From CAZWRK01 sp964635875 (GTDB lineage Bacteria > Pseudomonadota > Gammaproteobacteria > Burkholderiales > Aquaspirillaceae), in the NCBI GenBank assembly GCA_964635875.1, contig CAZWRK010000027.1, positions 1 through 39,866 on the forward strand: DNA of 39,866 nt, given 5' to 3'. Below, piece after piece: positions 7,361 to 15,425 of this stretch. The translations under genes were made by a program, and so were the position numbers. The notes beneath the pieces were generated by a model. The model made no database searches and was not told the DNA's origin. It saw only the letters and a program-made list of their open reading frames with translations. Within the stretch, counting starts at the first letter, position 1, and every line of letters begins with the position of its first letter.

Positions 7361-8659
7361 ATGCGCCGCCTCTCATCCTCCCAGACCGACTTTCAAGATC
7401 AACTTAAAGCCCTACTCGCCTTCGAAACCGCACAAGACAGCAGCGTCGATGCCACCGTCGCCGCCATGTGCGACCATGTCCACAAAGAAGGCGACCGCGC
7501 CGTTCTTGAATACACTCAGCGCTTTGATCGCCTCACGGCGAACAGCGTGGCCGAACTCGAACTGAGCCATACAGAACTTGAGGCGGCCTACCATCGCCTC
7601 CCCGATGCAACCCGCACCGCCCTTGAAGCCGCCGCCGCACGCGTGCGTCACTATCACGAACGCCAAAAATCCAGCTCGTGGAGCTATATCGACGAAGATG
7701 GCACCCGCCTTGGTCAACAAGTTACACCGCTCGATCGCGTCGGCATCTACGTCCCCGGTGGAAAAGCCGCCTACCCCAGCTCGGTTTTGATGAACGCACT
7801 TCCCGCCAAAGTCGCGGGCGTGGGCGAAATCATCATGGTTGTCCCCACCCCCGGTGGCGAAAAAAATGATCTTGTGCTCGCCGCAGCCTTTGTCGCGGGC
7901 GTCGATCGTGCCTTTACCATTGGCGGCGCACAAGCCGTCGCTGCGCTCGCCTATGGCACCGAAACCATTCCGCAAGTCGATAAAATCACCGGCCCCGGCA
8001 ATGCCTACGTGGCCGCCGCTAAACGTCGCGTCTTTGGTGTCGTTGGCATCGACATGGTGGCAGGCCCCTCAGAAATTCTCGTGATTTGCGATGGCAAAAC
8101 CGATCCAGACTGGATCGCCATGGATCTCTTCAGCCAAGCCGAACACGACGAAATTGCACAGGCTATTTTGCTTTCACCCTCGGCGGAATATCTCGATCAA
8201 GTCCAAAACAGCATTGATCGGCTCTTACCGACCATGCCGCGTCGCGACATTATCGAAGCCTCGCTCAGCAACCGTGGCGCACTGATTGAAGTCGCCAGCC
8301 TTGAGCAAGCCTGCGAGATTGCCAACTATATCGCGCCAGAACACCTCGAACTTTCGGTCGAAGAACCGGATCGCTATCTCGAACAGCTCCGTCATGCTGG
8401 TGCGATTTTTATGGGTCGCTTTACCTCAGAATCGCTCGGTGACTACTGCGCAGGCCCGAATCATGTATTACCGACCAGCCGCACCGCGCGCTTTGCCAGC
8501 CCGCTCGGCGTGTACGACTTTCAAAAACGCAGCAGCTTGATTCAAGTCTCTGAACAAGGCGCTCAAAAGCTCGGCAAAATCGCTTCGATTCTAGCGCATG
8601 GCGAAGGCCTCACCGCCCACGCCCGCGCAGCCGAACTGCGCCTCCGTGACGACATTTAA
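7361..8659 (+). CDS. hisD: Histidinol dehydrogenase
   Basis: HisD is a cytosolic zinc enzyme that oxidises L-histidinol to histidine in two NAD-dependent steps, the end of the pathway. The 432-residue protein is of normal length. It shows the family blocks VGIYVPGGKAAYPSSVLMN (127-145), KITGPGNAYVAAAKR (208-222), DMVAGPSEILV (231-241) and the zinc/catalytic segment SQAEHDE (258-264). AGPNHVLPTS lies near the C-terminus. An AAGGA site stands six bases before the ATG. It follows the exporter gene closely and ends at a terminator shared with the oppositely oriented hisC. I see no irregularities. Confidence 0.96.
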   Translation: MRRLSSSQTDFQDQLKALLAFETAQDSSVDATVAAMCDHVHKEGDRAVLEYTQRFDRLTANSVAELELSHTELEAAYHRLPDATRTALEAAAARVRHYHERQKSSSWSYIDEDGTRLGQQVTPLDRVGIYVPGGKAAYPSSVLMNALPAKVAGVGEIIMVVPTPGGEKNDLVLAAAFVAGVDRAFTIGGAQAVAALAYGTETIPQVDKITGPGNAYVAAAKRRVFGVVGIDMVAGPSEILVICDGKTDPDWIAMDLFSQAEHDEIAQAILLSPSAEYLDQVQNSIDRLLPTMPRRDIIEASLSNRGALIEVASLEQACEIANYIAPEHLELSVEEPDRYLEQLRHAGAIFMGRFTSESLGDYCAGPNHVLPTSRTARFASPLGVYDFQKRSSLIQVSEQGAQKLGKIASILAHGEGLTAHARAAELRLRDDI

Positions 8660-8674
8660 CCAATATCGCGACTC

Positions 8675-8705
8675 AAAAAAGGCTGCCATCTGGCAGCCTT
8701 TTTTT
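8675..8705. terminator. Bidirectional terminator between hisD and hisC
   Basis: The stem AAAAAAGGCTGCCA (8675-8688) and TGGCAGCCTTTTTT (8691-8704) has an A-run on one side and a T-run on the other, so it can end both the rightward hisD and the leftward hisC transcripts. Confidence 0.88.
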
Positions 8706-8739
8706 ATTTCACCCACAATCCACCCAACTTGACTCGCGA

Positions 8740-9801
8740 TTACGCCGCCAAAATCGCAGTGAGCGCGTCGATCAATTGATCCGTTTCTGGGGCAGTACCG
8801 ACCGTAATCCGCAAAAATTGATCTATGCGGGCGGCTTTGAAGTGGCGCACGATAATCGCGCGTTCACGCAGCCGCTGCGCCAAGGTTGCCGCATCGTGCA
8901 AAGGGTGGCGAGCAAACACAAAATTGGCCGCCGAAGGCAACACCTCAAAGCCCAAAGCTTGAAGCGCGGCAGTCATGCGTTCACGGGTTTGAATTACCGC
9001 TTGGCAAGTCAGCTCAAAATACGCGGTATCCGCCATCGCAGCCGTTGCGCCTGCCAGCGCCAGCCGATCCAAGGGATACGAATTGAAGCTATTTTTAACA
9101 CGCTCTAAAGCATCGATCAGATGTGCCTGCCCGACTGCAAAACCAACTCGCAAACCCGCCAGCGAACGCGATTTAGACAAGGTTTGTGTCACCAATAAAT
9201 TCGGATACTGCGCAACCAAAGAAATAGCCGACTGACCACCAAAATCAATGTAGGCCTCATCCACGACGACCACTGAATTCGGATTGGCTTTCAGAATGGT
9301 TTCAATTTCAGCCAACGCGAGCACACGGCCGGTCGGCGCATTCGGATTCGGGAAAATAATGCCGCCATTCGGCTGTGCATAATCGGTCGACTGAATCGCA
9401 AACTGCGCATCCAGTGGAACGGTTTGGTAATCCACCCCGTACAGACCGCAATACACCGGATAAAAACTATATGTGATGTCTGGGAATAAAATCGGTTTGT
9501 CGTGTTTGAGCAAAGCCAAAAACACATGCGCCAAGACTTCATCCGAACCATTTCCGACAAAAACCTGCTCAGCCGGAATCGCATAATGCGCCGCTACGGC
9601 AGCTTTGAGACTATCACCATTCGGGTCGGGATACAGCCGCAACCGGCCATCGGCCTCCGCCGCAATCGCCGCCAAGGCCTGCGGAGAAGGCGGGTAGGGA
9701 TTTTCGTTGGTGTTTAATTTGATGAGATCCGGCAACTTAGGTTGCTCACCGGGAACATAGGGGGTTAAGCCGTGAACAACGGCGCTCCAATATTGGCTCA
9801 T
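8740..9801 (-). CDS. hisC: Histidinol-phosphate aminotransferase
   Basis: HisC is a PLP-dependent aminotransferase that makes L-histidinol phosphate from imidazole acetol phosphate and glutamate. The 353-residue protein shows fold-type I features: KLNTNENPYPPSP near the N-terminus (28-40), FVGNGSDEVL (81-90), NPNAPTG (152-158), VVDEAYIDF (179-187) and the PLP-binding lysine K210 in TLSKSRSLAGLRVG. The HisC2-type name is less certain than the his role, but its location inside the cluster supports histidine synthesis. It is transcribed leftward, against all other his genes here, and is divergent from hisB with 136 bases between start codons. Confidence 0.92.
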   Translation of the reverse strand: MSQYWSAVVHGLTPYVPGEQPKLPDLIKLNTNENPYPPSPQALAAIAAEADGRLRLYPDPNGDSLKAAVAAHYAIPAEQVFVGNGSDEVLAHVFLALLKHDKPILFPDITYSFYPVYCGLYGVDYQTVPLDAQFAIQSTDYAQPNGGIIFPNPNAPTGRVLALAEIETILKANPNSVVVVDEAYIDFGGQSAISLVAQYPNLLVTQTLSKSRSLAGLRVGFAVGQAHLIDALERVKNSFNSYPLDRLALAGATAAMADTAYFELTCQAVIQTRERMTAALQALGFEVLPSAANFVFARHPLHDAATLAQRLRERAIIVRHFKAARIDQFLRITVGTAPETDQLIDALTAILAA

Positions 9802-9870
9802 GATCGTTTTTTCAGTTCAGACGGTTAAAGACGGACAAGGATCGGGTACATACATCGCAGAGCGAAATGG

Positions 9871-9876
9871 TATCAT
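9871..9876 (+). promoter_or_regulatory. Candidate -10 box upstream of hisB
   Basis: TATCAT lies 61 bases before the hisB start in the hisC/hisB divergent region. No good -35 box stands 16-18 bases upstream. A promoter is expected here because hisD ends at a terminator, but this assignment is weak. Confidence 0.3.
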
Positions 9877-9937
9877 GCGAATCTCACGCTTCGGCCCTGC
9901 TTCAAGACTTCACTTTACTCCCTGCGACGGTATTCCC

Positions 9938-10531
9938 ATGCGGCAAGCTGAAATCACACGCAATACGCTAGAAACACAAATCACGGTAGCCATTAATCTC
10001 GACGGCACCGGCCTTTCCCACTTCGATACCGGTGTCCCCTTTTTGGATCACATGTTGGATCAAATCGCCCGTCACGGCCTGATTGATCTGAACATTGTCG
10101 CCAAAGGCGATCTCCACATTGACGCGCATCATACGGTCGAAGATATCGGCATTACCCTCGGCCAAGCTTTTGCAAAGGCGATTGGGGATAAAAAAGGCAT
10201 TCGCCGCTACGGTCATGCTTATGTGCCGCTCGACGAAGCCTTAAGCCGCGTCGTACTGGACCTCTCTGGGCGACCGGGCTTGGTCTACAACATCGACTTT
10301 ACGCGCGCCTGCATTGGGACTTTTGATGTCGACTTGTTCAGCGAGTTTTTCCATGGCTTTGTGAATCACAGCATGGTCACGCTGCATATTGATAATCTGC
10401 GCGGCGACAATAGCCACCACCAAGCCGAGACCGTATTCAAAGCATTTGGGCGCGCGCTGCGCATGGCCTGCGAGTACGATGACCGCATGGCAGGCATGAC
10501 ACCTTCTACCAAGGGAACGTTGACCGCATGA
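9938..10531 (+). CDS. hisB: Imidazoleglycerol-phosphate dehydratase
   Basis: HisB is the manganese-dependent dehydratase that turns imidazole glycerol phosphate into imidazole acetol phosphate, the substrate of HisC. The 197-residue product is the stand-alone dehydratase without the fused phosphatase domain of enterobacteria. The metal-binding clusters are all present: GVPFLDHMLDQIARHG, DAHHTVEDIGI, FHGFVNHSMVTLHI and NSHHQAETVFKAFGRALR. The ATG at 9938 gives the normal N-terminus RQAEITRNTLET. In-frame ATGs at 9800 and 9875 would add unrelated residues through the hisC promoter region. The stop overlaps the hisH start by four bases, which suggests translational coupling. Confidence 0.95.
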   Translation: MRQAEITRNTLETQITVAINLDGTGLSHFDTGVPFLDHMLDQIARHGLIDLNIVAKGDLHIDAHHTVEDIGITLGQAFAKAIGDKKGIRRYGHAYVPLDEALSRVVLDLSGRPGLVYNIDFTRACIGTFDVDLFSEFFHGFVNHSMVTLHIDNLRGDNSHHQAETVFKAFGRALRMACEYDDRMAGMTPSTKGTLTA

Positions 10532-11169
10532 AAGTGGCCATTATTGATTACGGCATGGGCAATTTGCACTCGGTGCTTAAATCTGTCGAAGCCGTCAATG
10601 ACATTGGCGCGGAGGTTTTTCTGACCCGAGACCCCGACGCCGTGATCAAAGCAGACAAAGTGATTTTCCCCGGTCAGGGCGCGATGCCAGATTGTATGCG
10701 CGAGCTGAATAGCTACGGGCTGGCTGAAGCCGTGCGCGAATCAACACGGACCAAACCCTTCTTTGGAATCTGCGTCGGCGCGCAACTGCTGCTCGATCAC
10801 AGTGAAGAAGGCGATACCGCCGGACTGGGTATCTTTGCGGGCAATGTCGTTCGTTTTGCCGATCATCTGACCGACAGCCACGGCGAGCGCTTAAAAGTGC
10901 CGCATATGGGCTGGAATCAGGTGTATCAAACCGCAAAACATCCCCTTTTTGCGAAAATCCCTGATGGCGAACGCTTCTATTTCGTCCATAGCTACCATTT
11001 TTTACCGGCAGACAGTACGCTGACCCTTGCCGAAAGTGATTATCCCGAACGATTTTCCTGTATTGTCGGGCGAGATAATGTTTTTGCGACACAGTTTCAC
11101 ACCGAAAAGAGCCACCGAGCGGGCCTGCAGATGATGCAGAACTTCCTTGCTTGGGACGGCAATCTCTAA
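10528..11169 (+). CDS. hisH: Imidazole glycerol phosphate synthase, glutaminase subunit
   Basis: HisH hydrolyses glutamine and channels ammonia to HisF, which uses it to make imidazole glycerol phosphate and AICAR. The 213-residue class I glutamine amidotransferase has the oxyanion strand segment FPGQGAMPDCM near 47-57, the nucleophile Cys82 in FFGICVGAQLLL, and the His191/Glu193 pair in ATQFHTEKSH. The nucleophile elbow reads GICVGAQ where GICLGMQ is more usual; the catalytic residues are intact. The start codon overlaps the hisB stop (ATGA), and hisA begins 22 bases after the stop. Confidence 0.95.
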   Translation: MKVAIIDYGMGNLHSVLKSVEAVNDIGAEVFLTRDPDAVIKADKVIFPGQGAMPDCMRELNSYGLAEAVRESTRTKPFFGICVGAQLLLDHSEEGDTAGLGIFAGNVVRFADHLTDSHGERLKVPHMGWNQVYQTAKHPLFAKIPDGERFYFVHSYHFLPADSTLTLAESDYPERFSCIVGRDNVFATQFHTEKSHRAGLQMMQNFLAWDGNL

Positions 11170-11191
11170 CCTTTCGATACCCTTTCGCATC

Positions 11192-11935
11192 ATGCTGCTA
11201 ATTCCTGCCATCGATCTCAAGGACGGTCAGTGCGTACGTCTAAAACAAGGCGTTATGGACGACGCCACCGTATTTTCTGACAACCCTGTTGAGGTTGCTG
11301 CCCATTGGCGAGACCAAGGTGCGCGGCGACTTCATCTGGTAGATCTCAATGGAGCCTTTGCTGGAAAGCCCAAAAATCTCGCCGTGATTCGTAAAATTCT
11401 CGAAGAAGTCGGCGACGATATGCCCGTCCAACTGGGCGGCGGTATTCGCGATCTGGACACCATCGAAAAATATCTCGATATGGGTTTGTCTTACGTCATC
11501 ATCGGCACCGCAGCGATCAAAACCCCCGGCTTCTTGCACGATGCTTGCGACGCTTTTCCCGGCCAAGTGATTGTAGGTTTGGATGCTAAAGACGGCAAAA
11601 TTGCCATTGATGGCTGGGCAAAAATCACCCACCACGATGTGATTGAAACCGCAAAACGCTTCCAAGATTACGGTGTCGTTTCGGTGATTTACACCGATAT
11701 TGGTCGCGATGGCATGATGAATGGCGTCAACATCGACGCCACCGTCAAGCTGGCACAAGCGCTCACCATTCCGGTGATCGCTTCGGGCGGTCTCACCAAT
11801 CTGGACGATGTGAGAAGTCTATGCGCGGTGGAAGCCGAAGGCATTGAAGGGGCGATTACCGGTCGCGCCATCTACGAAGGCTCTATCCAATTCGCAGAAG
11901 CACAAACGCTGGCCGACGAGCTTTCTGACGCCTAA
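11192..11935 (+). CDS. hisA: ProFAR isomerase
   Basis: HisA is a TIM-barrel enzyme that isomerises the aminoaldose ProFAR to the aminoketose PRFAR, the substrate of the HisHF complex. The 247-residue product begins MLLIPAIDLKDGQCVRLKQG, with catalytic Asp8 in AIDLKDG. The second catalytic Asp is in the IYTDIGRDGMMNG segment. The phosphate-binding loops QLGGGIRD and IPVIASGGL are present. An upstream in-frame ATG at 11147 overlaps hisH and adds atypical residues, so 11192 is used. A terminator-like hairpin follows the stop, before hisF. Confidence 0.95.
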   Translation: MLLIPAIDLKDGQCVRLKQGVMDDATVFSDNPVEVAAHWRDQGARRLHLVDLNGAFAGKPKNLAVIRKILEEVGDDMPVQLGGGIRDLDTIEKYLDMGLSYVIIGTAAIKTPGFLHDACDAFPGQVIVGLDAKDGKIAIDGWAKITHHDVIETAKRFQDYGVVSVIYTDIGRDGMMNGVNIDATVKLAQALTIPVIASGGLTNLDDVRSLCAVEAEGIEGAITGRAIYEGSIQFAEAQTLADELSDA

Positions 11936-11951
11936 TCCAATGGCCCTGCGC

Positions 11952-11988
11952 GACCAAAGCCAACTTTGAGCTTGGCTTTGGTCTTTTT
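11952..11988 (+). terminator. Terminator-like hairpin between hisA and hisF
   Basis: A perfect 12-bp stem, GACCAAAGCCAA (11952-11963) and TTGGCTTTGGTC (11972-11983), with an 8-base loop, runs directly into five T residues (11984-11988). It has the form of an intrinsic terminator but lies inside the his operon, 17 bases after hisA and 29 bases before hisF. The right arm (11975-11983) can instead pair with GACCAAAGC at 12002-12010, just before the hisF start. This may set the relative expression of the distal genes. Confidence 0.72.
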
Positions 11989-12016
11989 CCTCATTTTTTA
12001 CGACCAAAGCGCACCC

Positions 12017-12781
12017 ATGCTCGCCAAACGCATTATTCCTTGCCTCGATGTCACTGCCGGACGCGTTGTCAAAGGCATTAACTTTGTTGAACTCCGCGAT
12101 GCCGGTGATCCGGTCGAAATTGCTCGCCGCTATGACGAACAAGGCGCAGATGAGCTGACCTTTTTGGACATCACCGCCAGCTCAGACGACCGCGATTTGA
12201 TTTTGCATGTCATTGAAGAAGTCGCCTCTCAGGTCTTTATTCCCCTGACGGTGGGCGGGGGCGTGCGCAAAGTCGAAGATATTCGCCGCTTACTCAATGC
12301 GGGTGCGGATAAAATCAGCATCAACACCGCCGCGATTACCAATCCCGATTTAGTCGCCGATGCGGCCTCTCGCTTTGGAAGCCAATGCATTGTGGTGGCC
12401 GTCGATGCGAAAGCAGTCACCCCCGAAAATGACCGCTGGGAAATTTTTACTCACGGTGGCCGCAACGCCACGGGCATTGATGCAGTCGAATGGGCAAAGA
12501 AAATGGCGGACTACGGCGCAGGTGAAATTTTGCTCACCAGCATGGACCGCGACGGCACCAAAATCGGCTTCAACCTGCCGTTGACCCGCGCCATTAGCGA
12601 TGCCGTCAACATTCCGGTGATTGCCTCGGGCGGCGTCGGCAATTTGCAGCACTTGGTTGATGGCGTGCAACAGGGCAAAGCGGATGCGGTTCTGGCCGCC
12701 AGTATTTTCCATTTTGGCGAATACACCGTGCGCCAAGCGAAAGAAGCGATGCGCGCCGCAGGCATCGAAGTCCGCCTCTAA
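12017..12781 (+). CDS. hisF: Imidazole glycerol phosphate synthase, cyclase subunit
   Basis: HisF is the TIM-barrel synthase that receives ammonia from HisH and converts PRFAR to imidazole glycerol phosphate and AICAR. The 254-residue product starts MLAKRIIPCLDV, with catalytic Asp11. The second catalytic Asp is in VVAVDAKAV (about 130). PLTVGGGVRKVEDIRRLL, TSMDRDGTK and PVIASGGVGN are all conserved. The ATG at 12017 gives the canonical start; an in-frame ATG at 11966 lies within the upstream hairpin. No ribosome-binding site is visible, and the region just before the start is the repeated GACCAAAGC element. Confidence 0.95.
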   Translation: MLAKRIIPCLDVTAGRVVKGINFVELRDAGDPVEIARRYDEQGADELTFLDITASSDDRDLILHVIEEVASQVFIPLTVGGGVRKVEDIRRLLNAGADKISINTAAITNPDLVADAASRFGSQCIVVAVDAKAVTPENDRWEIFTHGGRNATGIDAVEWAKKMADYGAGEILLTSMDRDGTKIGFNLPLTRAISDAVNIPVIASGGVGNLQHLVDGVQQGKADAVLAASIFHFGEYTVRQAKEAMRAAGIEVRL

Positions 12782-12799
12782 ACCCTTTCGGAAAAAATC

Positions 12800-13207
12800 A
12801 TGTCAGAAAACCAGACTTGGCTCGATGCGGTGAAGTGGGATGAAAAAGGGCTGGTCACAGCGATCGCACAAGATGCCGCCAGCGGACGGGTCTTGATGGT
12901 GGCGTGGATGAATCGCGAATCCTTGCAGCTCACCGCCGACACTCAGATTGCGCATTACTGGAGCCGTTCCCGCAACCGCCTCTGGAAAAAAGGCGAAGAG
13001 TCCGGCCACCTGCAAACCGTCAAAGAACTGCGCTTAGATTGTGACGGTGATGTGATCGTCATGCAAATTGAGCAAGCCGGTGGAATCGCTTGCCATACCG
13101 GACGCGAAAGCTGCTTTTACCGTGTCTTTGCGCAAGGACAATGGGAAACAGTTGATAGCGTGCTAAAAGACCCCAACAGTATTTATCAACATGGACACGG
13201 TCATTGA
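12800..13207 (+). CDS. hisI: Phosphoribosyl-AMP cyclohydrolase
   Basis: HisI opens the adenine ring of phosphoribosyl-AMP, the third step of histidine synthesis, in the cytosol with zinc and magnesium. The 135-residue product is the stand-alone enzyme, not fused to HisE. The metal-binding sequences are present: LRLDCDGDVI (about 75-85) and CHTGRESCFYR (about 97-107), together with the conserved AWMNRESL and YWSRSRNRLWKKGE. It starts 18 bases after hisF. A 94-base gap without a clear promoter separates it from hisE. Confidence 0.95.
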   Translation: MSENQTWLDAVKWDEKGLVTAIAQDAASGRVLMVAWMNRESLQLTADTQIAHYWSRSRNRLWKKGEESGHLQTVKELRLDCDGDVIVMQIEQAGGIACHTGRESCFYRVFAQGQWETVDSVLKDPNSIYQHGHGH

Positions 13208-13301
13208 GCACGCGCGCTACCACGCCCATTACCCACGCATAAAAAAACAAGGTTATACTCGTTAAACGCCGAATTTATCCAAAAGACATAGCGAGGACAG
13301 C

Positions 13302-13628
13302 ATGATTCACGCCGAAGTACTGTATAGCATCGCCGACATTCTGGAAGCACGCAAAGAAGCCGACCCCAGCACGTCTTATGTCTCTTCCTTGTTTCACAAA
13401 GGCCAAGACGCCATTCTGAAAAAAGTCATCGAAGAAGCCGGTGAAACCCTGATGGCCTCTAAAGATGGCGATCGTTTGCACATCGTGCGCGAAGTCGCTG
13501 ATCTGTGGTTCCATTCGATGGTTCTGTTGGCACACCACGGCCTCCGCCCAGAGAATGTGCTAGACGAGCTGCATCGCCGCGAAGGGATTTCCGGCCATGA
13601 CGAGAAAGCCTCGCGCAAACCTAGCTGA
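13302..13628 (+). CDS. hisE: Phosphoribosyl-ATP pyrophosphatase
   Basis: HisE removes pyrophosphate from phosphoribosyl-ATP, the second pathway step. The 108-residue all-alpha protein belongs to the MazG-like superfamily. Metal-binding acidic residues appear in KKVIEEAGETLMAS (about 40-53) and VREVADLWFHSMVLL (about 63-77). A GAGGA site precedes the ATG. It is separate from hisI, as in many proteobacteria. The gap before it carries TATACT at 13254-13259 but no matching -35 box, so I do not call a promoter. hinT follows 34 bases later. Confidence 0.94.
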   Translation: MIHAEVLYSIADILEARKEADPSTSYVSSLFHKGQDAILKKVIEEAGETLMASKDGDRLHIVREVADLWFHSMVLLAHHGLRPENVLDELHRREGISGHDEKASRKPS

Positions 13629-13662
13629 ACACTTTGAAACATAATCGGTCAGAGCGATAACC

Positions 13663-13992
13663 ATGAGCGACTGTATTTTCTGTAAGATTGCGGGCGGTGC
13701 GATTCCCGCCAACAAGGTTTACGAAGACGATGATGTCTTGGCTTTTCATGACATCAATCCGATTGCGCCAGTGCATTTCTTGCTGATTCCTAAACGCCAT
13801 ATTGAATCTTTGGCGCACGTAGGACCACAAGATGAAGCACTCTTAGGTAAAATGTTGGCACTCGTGCCTCAGCTTGCCCAAGCGCAAGGTTTAGGAAACG
13901 GCTTCAAGACCAGTATCAACACGGGACGGGATGGCGGACAAGAAGTGTTCCATCTGCACATTCATGTTTTTGGTCATGGCAAAAAAAGCTAA
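13663..13992 (+). CDS. hinT: HIT-family purine nucleoside phosphoramidase (HinT-like)
   Basis: HinT proteins are small dimeric hydrolases of adenosine phosphoramidates. The 109-residue product has the complete HIT motif HLHIHVFGHG (H-x-H-x-H) near the C-terminus and the typical N-terminal CIFCKIAGGAIPA and FLLIPKRHIESL. Its place between hisE and tatABC is a gene order I recognise from other betaproteobacteria. It probably belongs to the his transcript and is closed by a strong terminator. The cellular role is not revealed by the sequence. Confidence 0.9.
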   Translation: MSDCIFCKIAGGAIPANKVYEDDDVLAFHDINPIAPVHFLLIPKRHIESLAHVGPQDEALLGKMLALVPQLAQAQGLGNGFKTSINTGRDGGQEVFHLHIHVFGHGKKS

Positions 13993-14013
13993 GTCCTAAA
14001 CGCGCCCCAACCT

Positions 14014-14037
14014 AGGCCGGCAACGCCGGCCTTTTTT
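14014..14037 (+). terminator. Intrinsic terminator after hinT
   Basis: The stem GGCCGGC (14015-14021) and GCCGGCC (14025-14031) with an AAC loop is followed by six T residues. It separates the his-hinT transcript from tatABC. Confidence 0.88.
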
Positions 14038-14056
14038 GTCATGAAAGGTTATTTCG

Positions 14057-14269
14057 ATGGGTTCTTTCAGTATCTGGCACTGGTTAGTGGTGCTTTTGGT
14101 TGTGGTCTTGATTTTTGGCACTAAAAAACTGCGCAATATCGGCCAAGATCTTGGTGGTGCCGTCAAAGGTTTCAAAGATGGTATGAAAGAAGGCGATACC
14201 GCCGATAGCAACACCGCCGCTAAAGAAAGTGGCCGTGTCATCGACGTCGATAGCCACGATAAGAAGTAA
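14057..14269 (+). CDS. tatA: Sec-independent protein translocase subunit TatA
   Basis: TatA oligomerises to form the transport element of the twin-arginine translocon, which moves folded proteins across the inner membrane. The 70-residue protein has one N-terminal hydrophobic helix (about 7-20), the FGTKKLR hinge and an amphipathic helix IGQDLGGAVKGFKDGMKE, followed by a polar tail. An AGG site lies eight bases before the ATG. It is the first gene of tatABC. The window also encodes a likely Tat substrate, MsrP. Confidence 0.94.
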   Translation: MGSFSIWHWLVVLLVVVLIFGTKKLRNIGQDLGGAVKGFKDGMKEGDTADSNTAAKESGRVIDVDSHDKK

Positions 14270-14274
14270 GCACC

Positions 14275-14685
14275 GTGTTCGAGATCAGCTTCGGTGAAAT
14301 TATTGTCATCGGTGTGGTGGCCTTGGTCGTGATTGGCCCAGAGCGCCTCCCGAAAGTCGCGCGGACGGTGGGCGCTTTTGTCGGCCGCCTGCAGCGCTAC
14401 ATTAGCCACGTCAAAGCCGATATTCAGCGCGAAGTTCACCTCGGTGAATTACGCCAACTGCAGTCGGACATCCAAGATGCCGCAACCAACTTCGAAAGCC
14501 AGATCAAAAGCGAGCTGGATAGCGCAGAAAAAAGCATCCACCAAACTGCCGACCCAATCAAAAACGACATTAAACACGCCATAGCACCTGCAACGGCAAG
14601 TCATACTGATTTAGTCGGCGAACACGCCCCGCCCGAAGCAAAATCAAGTTCTCCTGCCGAAGACCCACACCGTAAGCCCTCATGA
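14275..14685 (+). CDS. tatB: Sec-independent protein translocase subunit TatB
   Basis: TatB forms, with TatC, the receptor for twin-arginine signal peptides. The 136-residue product starts with GTG at 14275, five bases after the tatA stop. It has the TatB N-terminal pattern MFEISFGEIIVIGVVALVVIGPERLP: one membrane helix followed by the GPERLPK hinge. A long amphipathic and charged alpha-helical region (about 30-100) and a proline/serine-rich tail follow. The tail is poorly conserved in the family. The stop overlaps the tatC start by four bases. Confidence 0.93.
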   Translation: MFEISFGEIIVIGVVALVVIGPERLPKVARTVGAFVGRLQRYISHVKADIQREVHLGELRQLQSDIQDAATNFESQIKSELDSAEKSIHQTADPIKNDIKHAIAPATASHTDLVGEHAPPEAKSSSPAEDPHRKPS

Positions 14686-15425
14686 TCGACCAACAACAAC
14701 CCCTGATTGCGCATCTACTTGAGCTTAGAACCCGCTTAGTTCGGGTCTTAATCGGCCTGCTGGTGGTCTTTCTTGGCCTATTTCATTGGTCAGGTGATAT
14801 TTATCACCTGCTGGCCTTGCCGATGATGACCGCACTGCCCGCAGGCACGAATATGATCGCCACCGATGTCACGACCCCGTTCTTCGTGCCACTCAAGGTC
14901 ACGATGATGGTGGCTTTTGTGCTGTCATTGCCCAATACGCTTTACCAGATTTGGGCGTTTATCGCCCCCGGCTTGTACGCCCACGAGCGCAAACTGATTG
15001 TGCCGGTCATGGTGTCATCCATCATTTTATTTTTGATTGGGATGAGCTTTGCGTACTTTTTGGTCTTTCCTGTCGTCTTCGGCTTTATGACCGCCGTCAC
15101 CCCCGATGGGGTATCGATGATGACCGACATTGATAAATACCTGTCGTTCGTCCTTGGAATGTTCCTCGCCTTTGGCGTGACATTTGAAGTGCCGATTGTC
15201 GTTGTTTTGCTGGCACGTTTTGGCGTCGTCAGCATCGAAAAACTCCGCGAAGGCCGCCCCTATGTCATTGTTGGAGCCTTCGTCATTGCCGCCGTGGTCA
15301 CACCGCCCGATGTGCTGTCGCAAATTATGTTAGCCCTGCCGCTGTGGCTACTCTACGAATTTGGTATTTTGCTCGCCATTTGGTTAGGTCGCCCCAGCGC
15401 AAGACCGAGTGAATCTGCAGAATGA
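14682..15425 (+). CDS. tatC: Sec-independent protein translocase subunit TatC
   Basis: TatC is the six-helix membrane protein that binds the twin-arginine signal. The 247-residue product begins with the conserved cytoplasmic segment PLIAHLLELRTRLVR. It has the family sequences PFFVPLKVTMMVAF, YQIWAFIAPGLYAHER (with the conserved FIAPGL-x-x-x-E pattern), and DVLSQIMLALPLWLLYEFGI near the end. Six hydrophobic segments can be counted. The start overlaps the tatB stop and the stop overlaps the next gene (ATGA both times), so the four genes from tatA form one coupled transcript. Confidence 0.95.
   Translation: MIDQQQPLIAHLLELRTRLVRVLIGLLVVFLGLFHWSGDIYHLLALPMMTALPAGTNMIATDVTTPFFVPLKVTMMVAFVLSLPNTLYQIWAFIAPGLYAHERKLIVPVMVSSIILFLIGMSFAYFLVFPVVFGFMTAVTPDGVSMMTDIDKYLSFVLGMFLAFGVTFEVPIVVVLLARFGVVSIEKLREGRPYVIVGAFVIAAVVTPPDVLSQIMLALPLWLLYEFGILLAIWLGRPSARPSESAE

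Noticed and set aside
7412..7975. A 187-codon frame antisense to hisD
   Set aside because: Composition is glycine-rich and unstructured, with no ribosome-binding site; it mirrors hisD codon bias.
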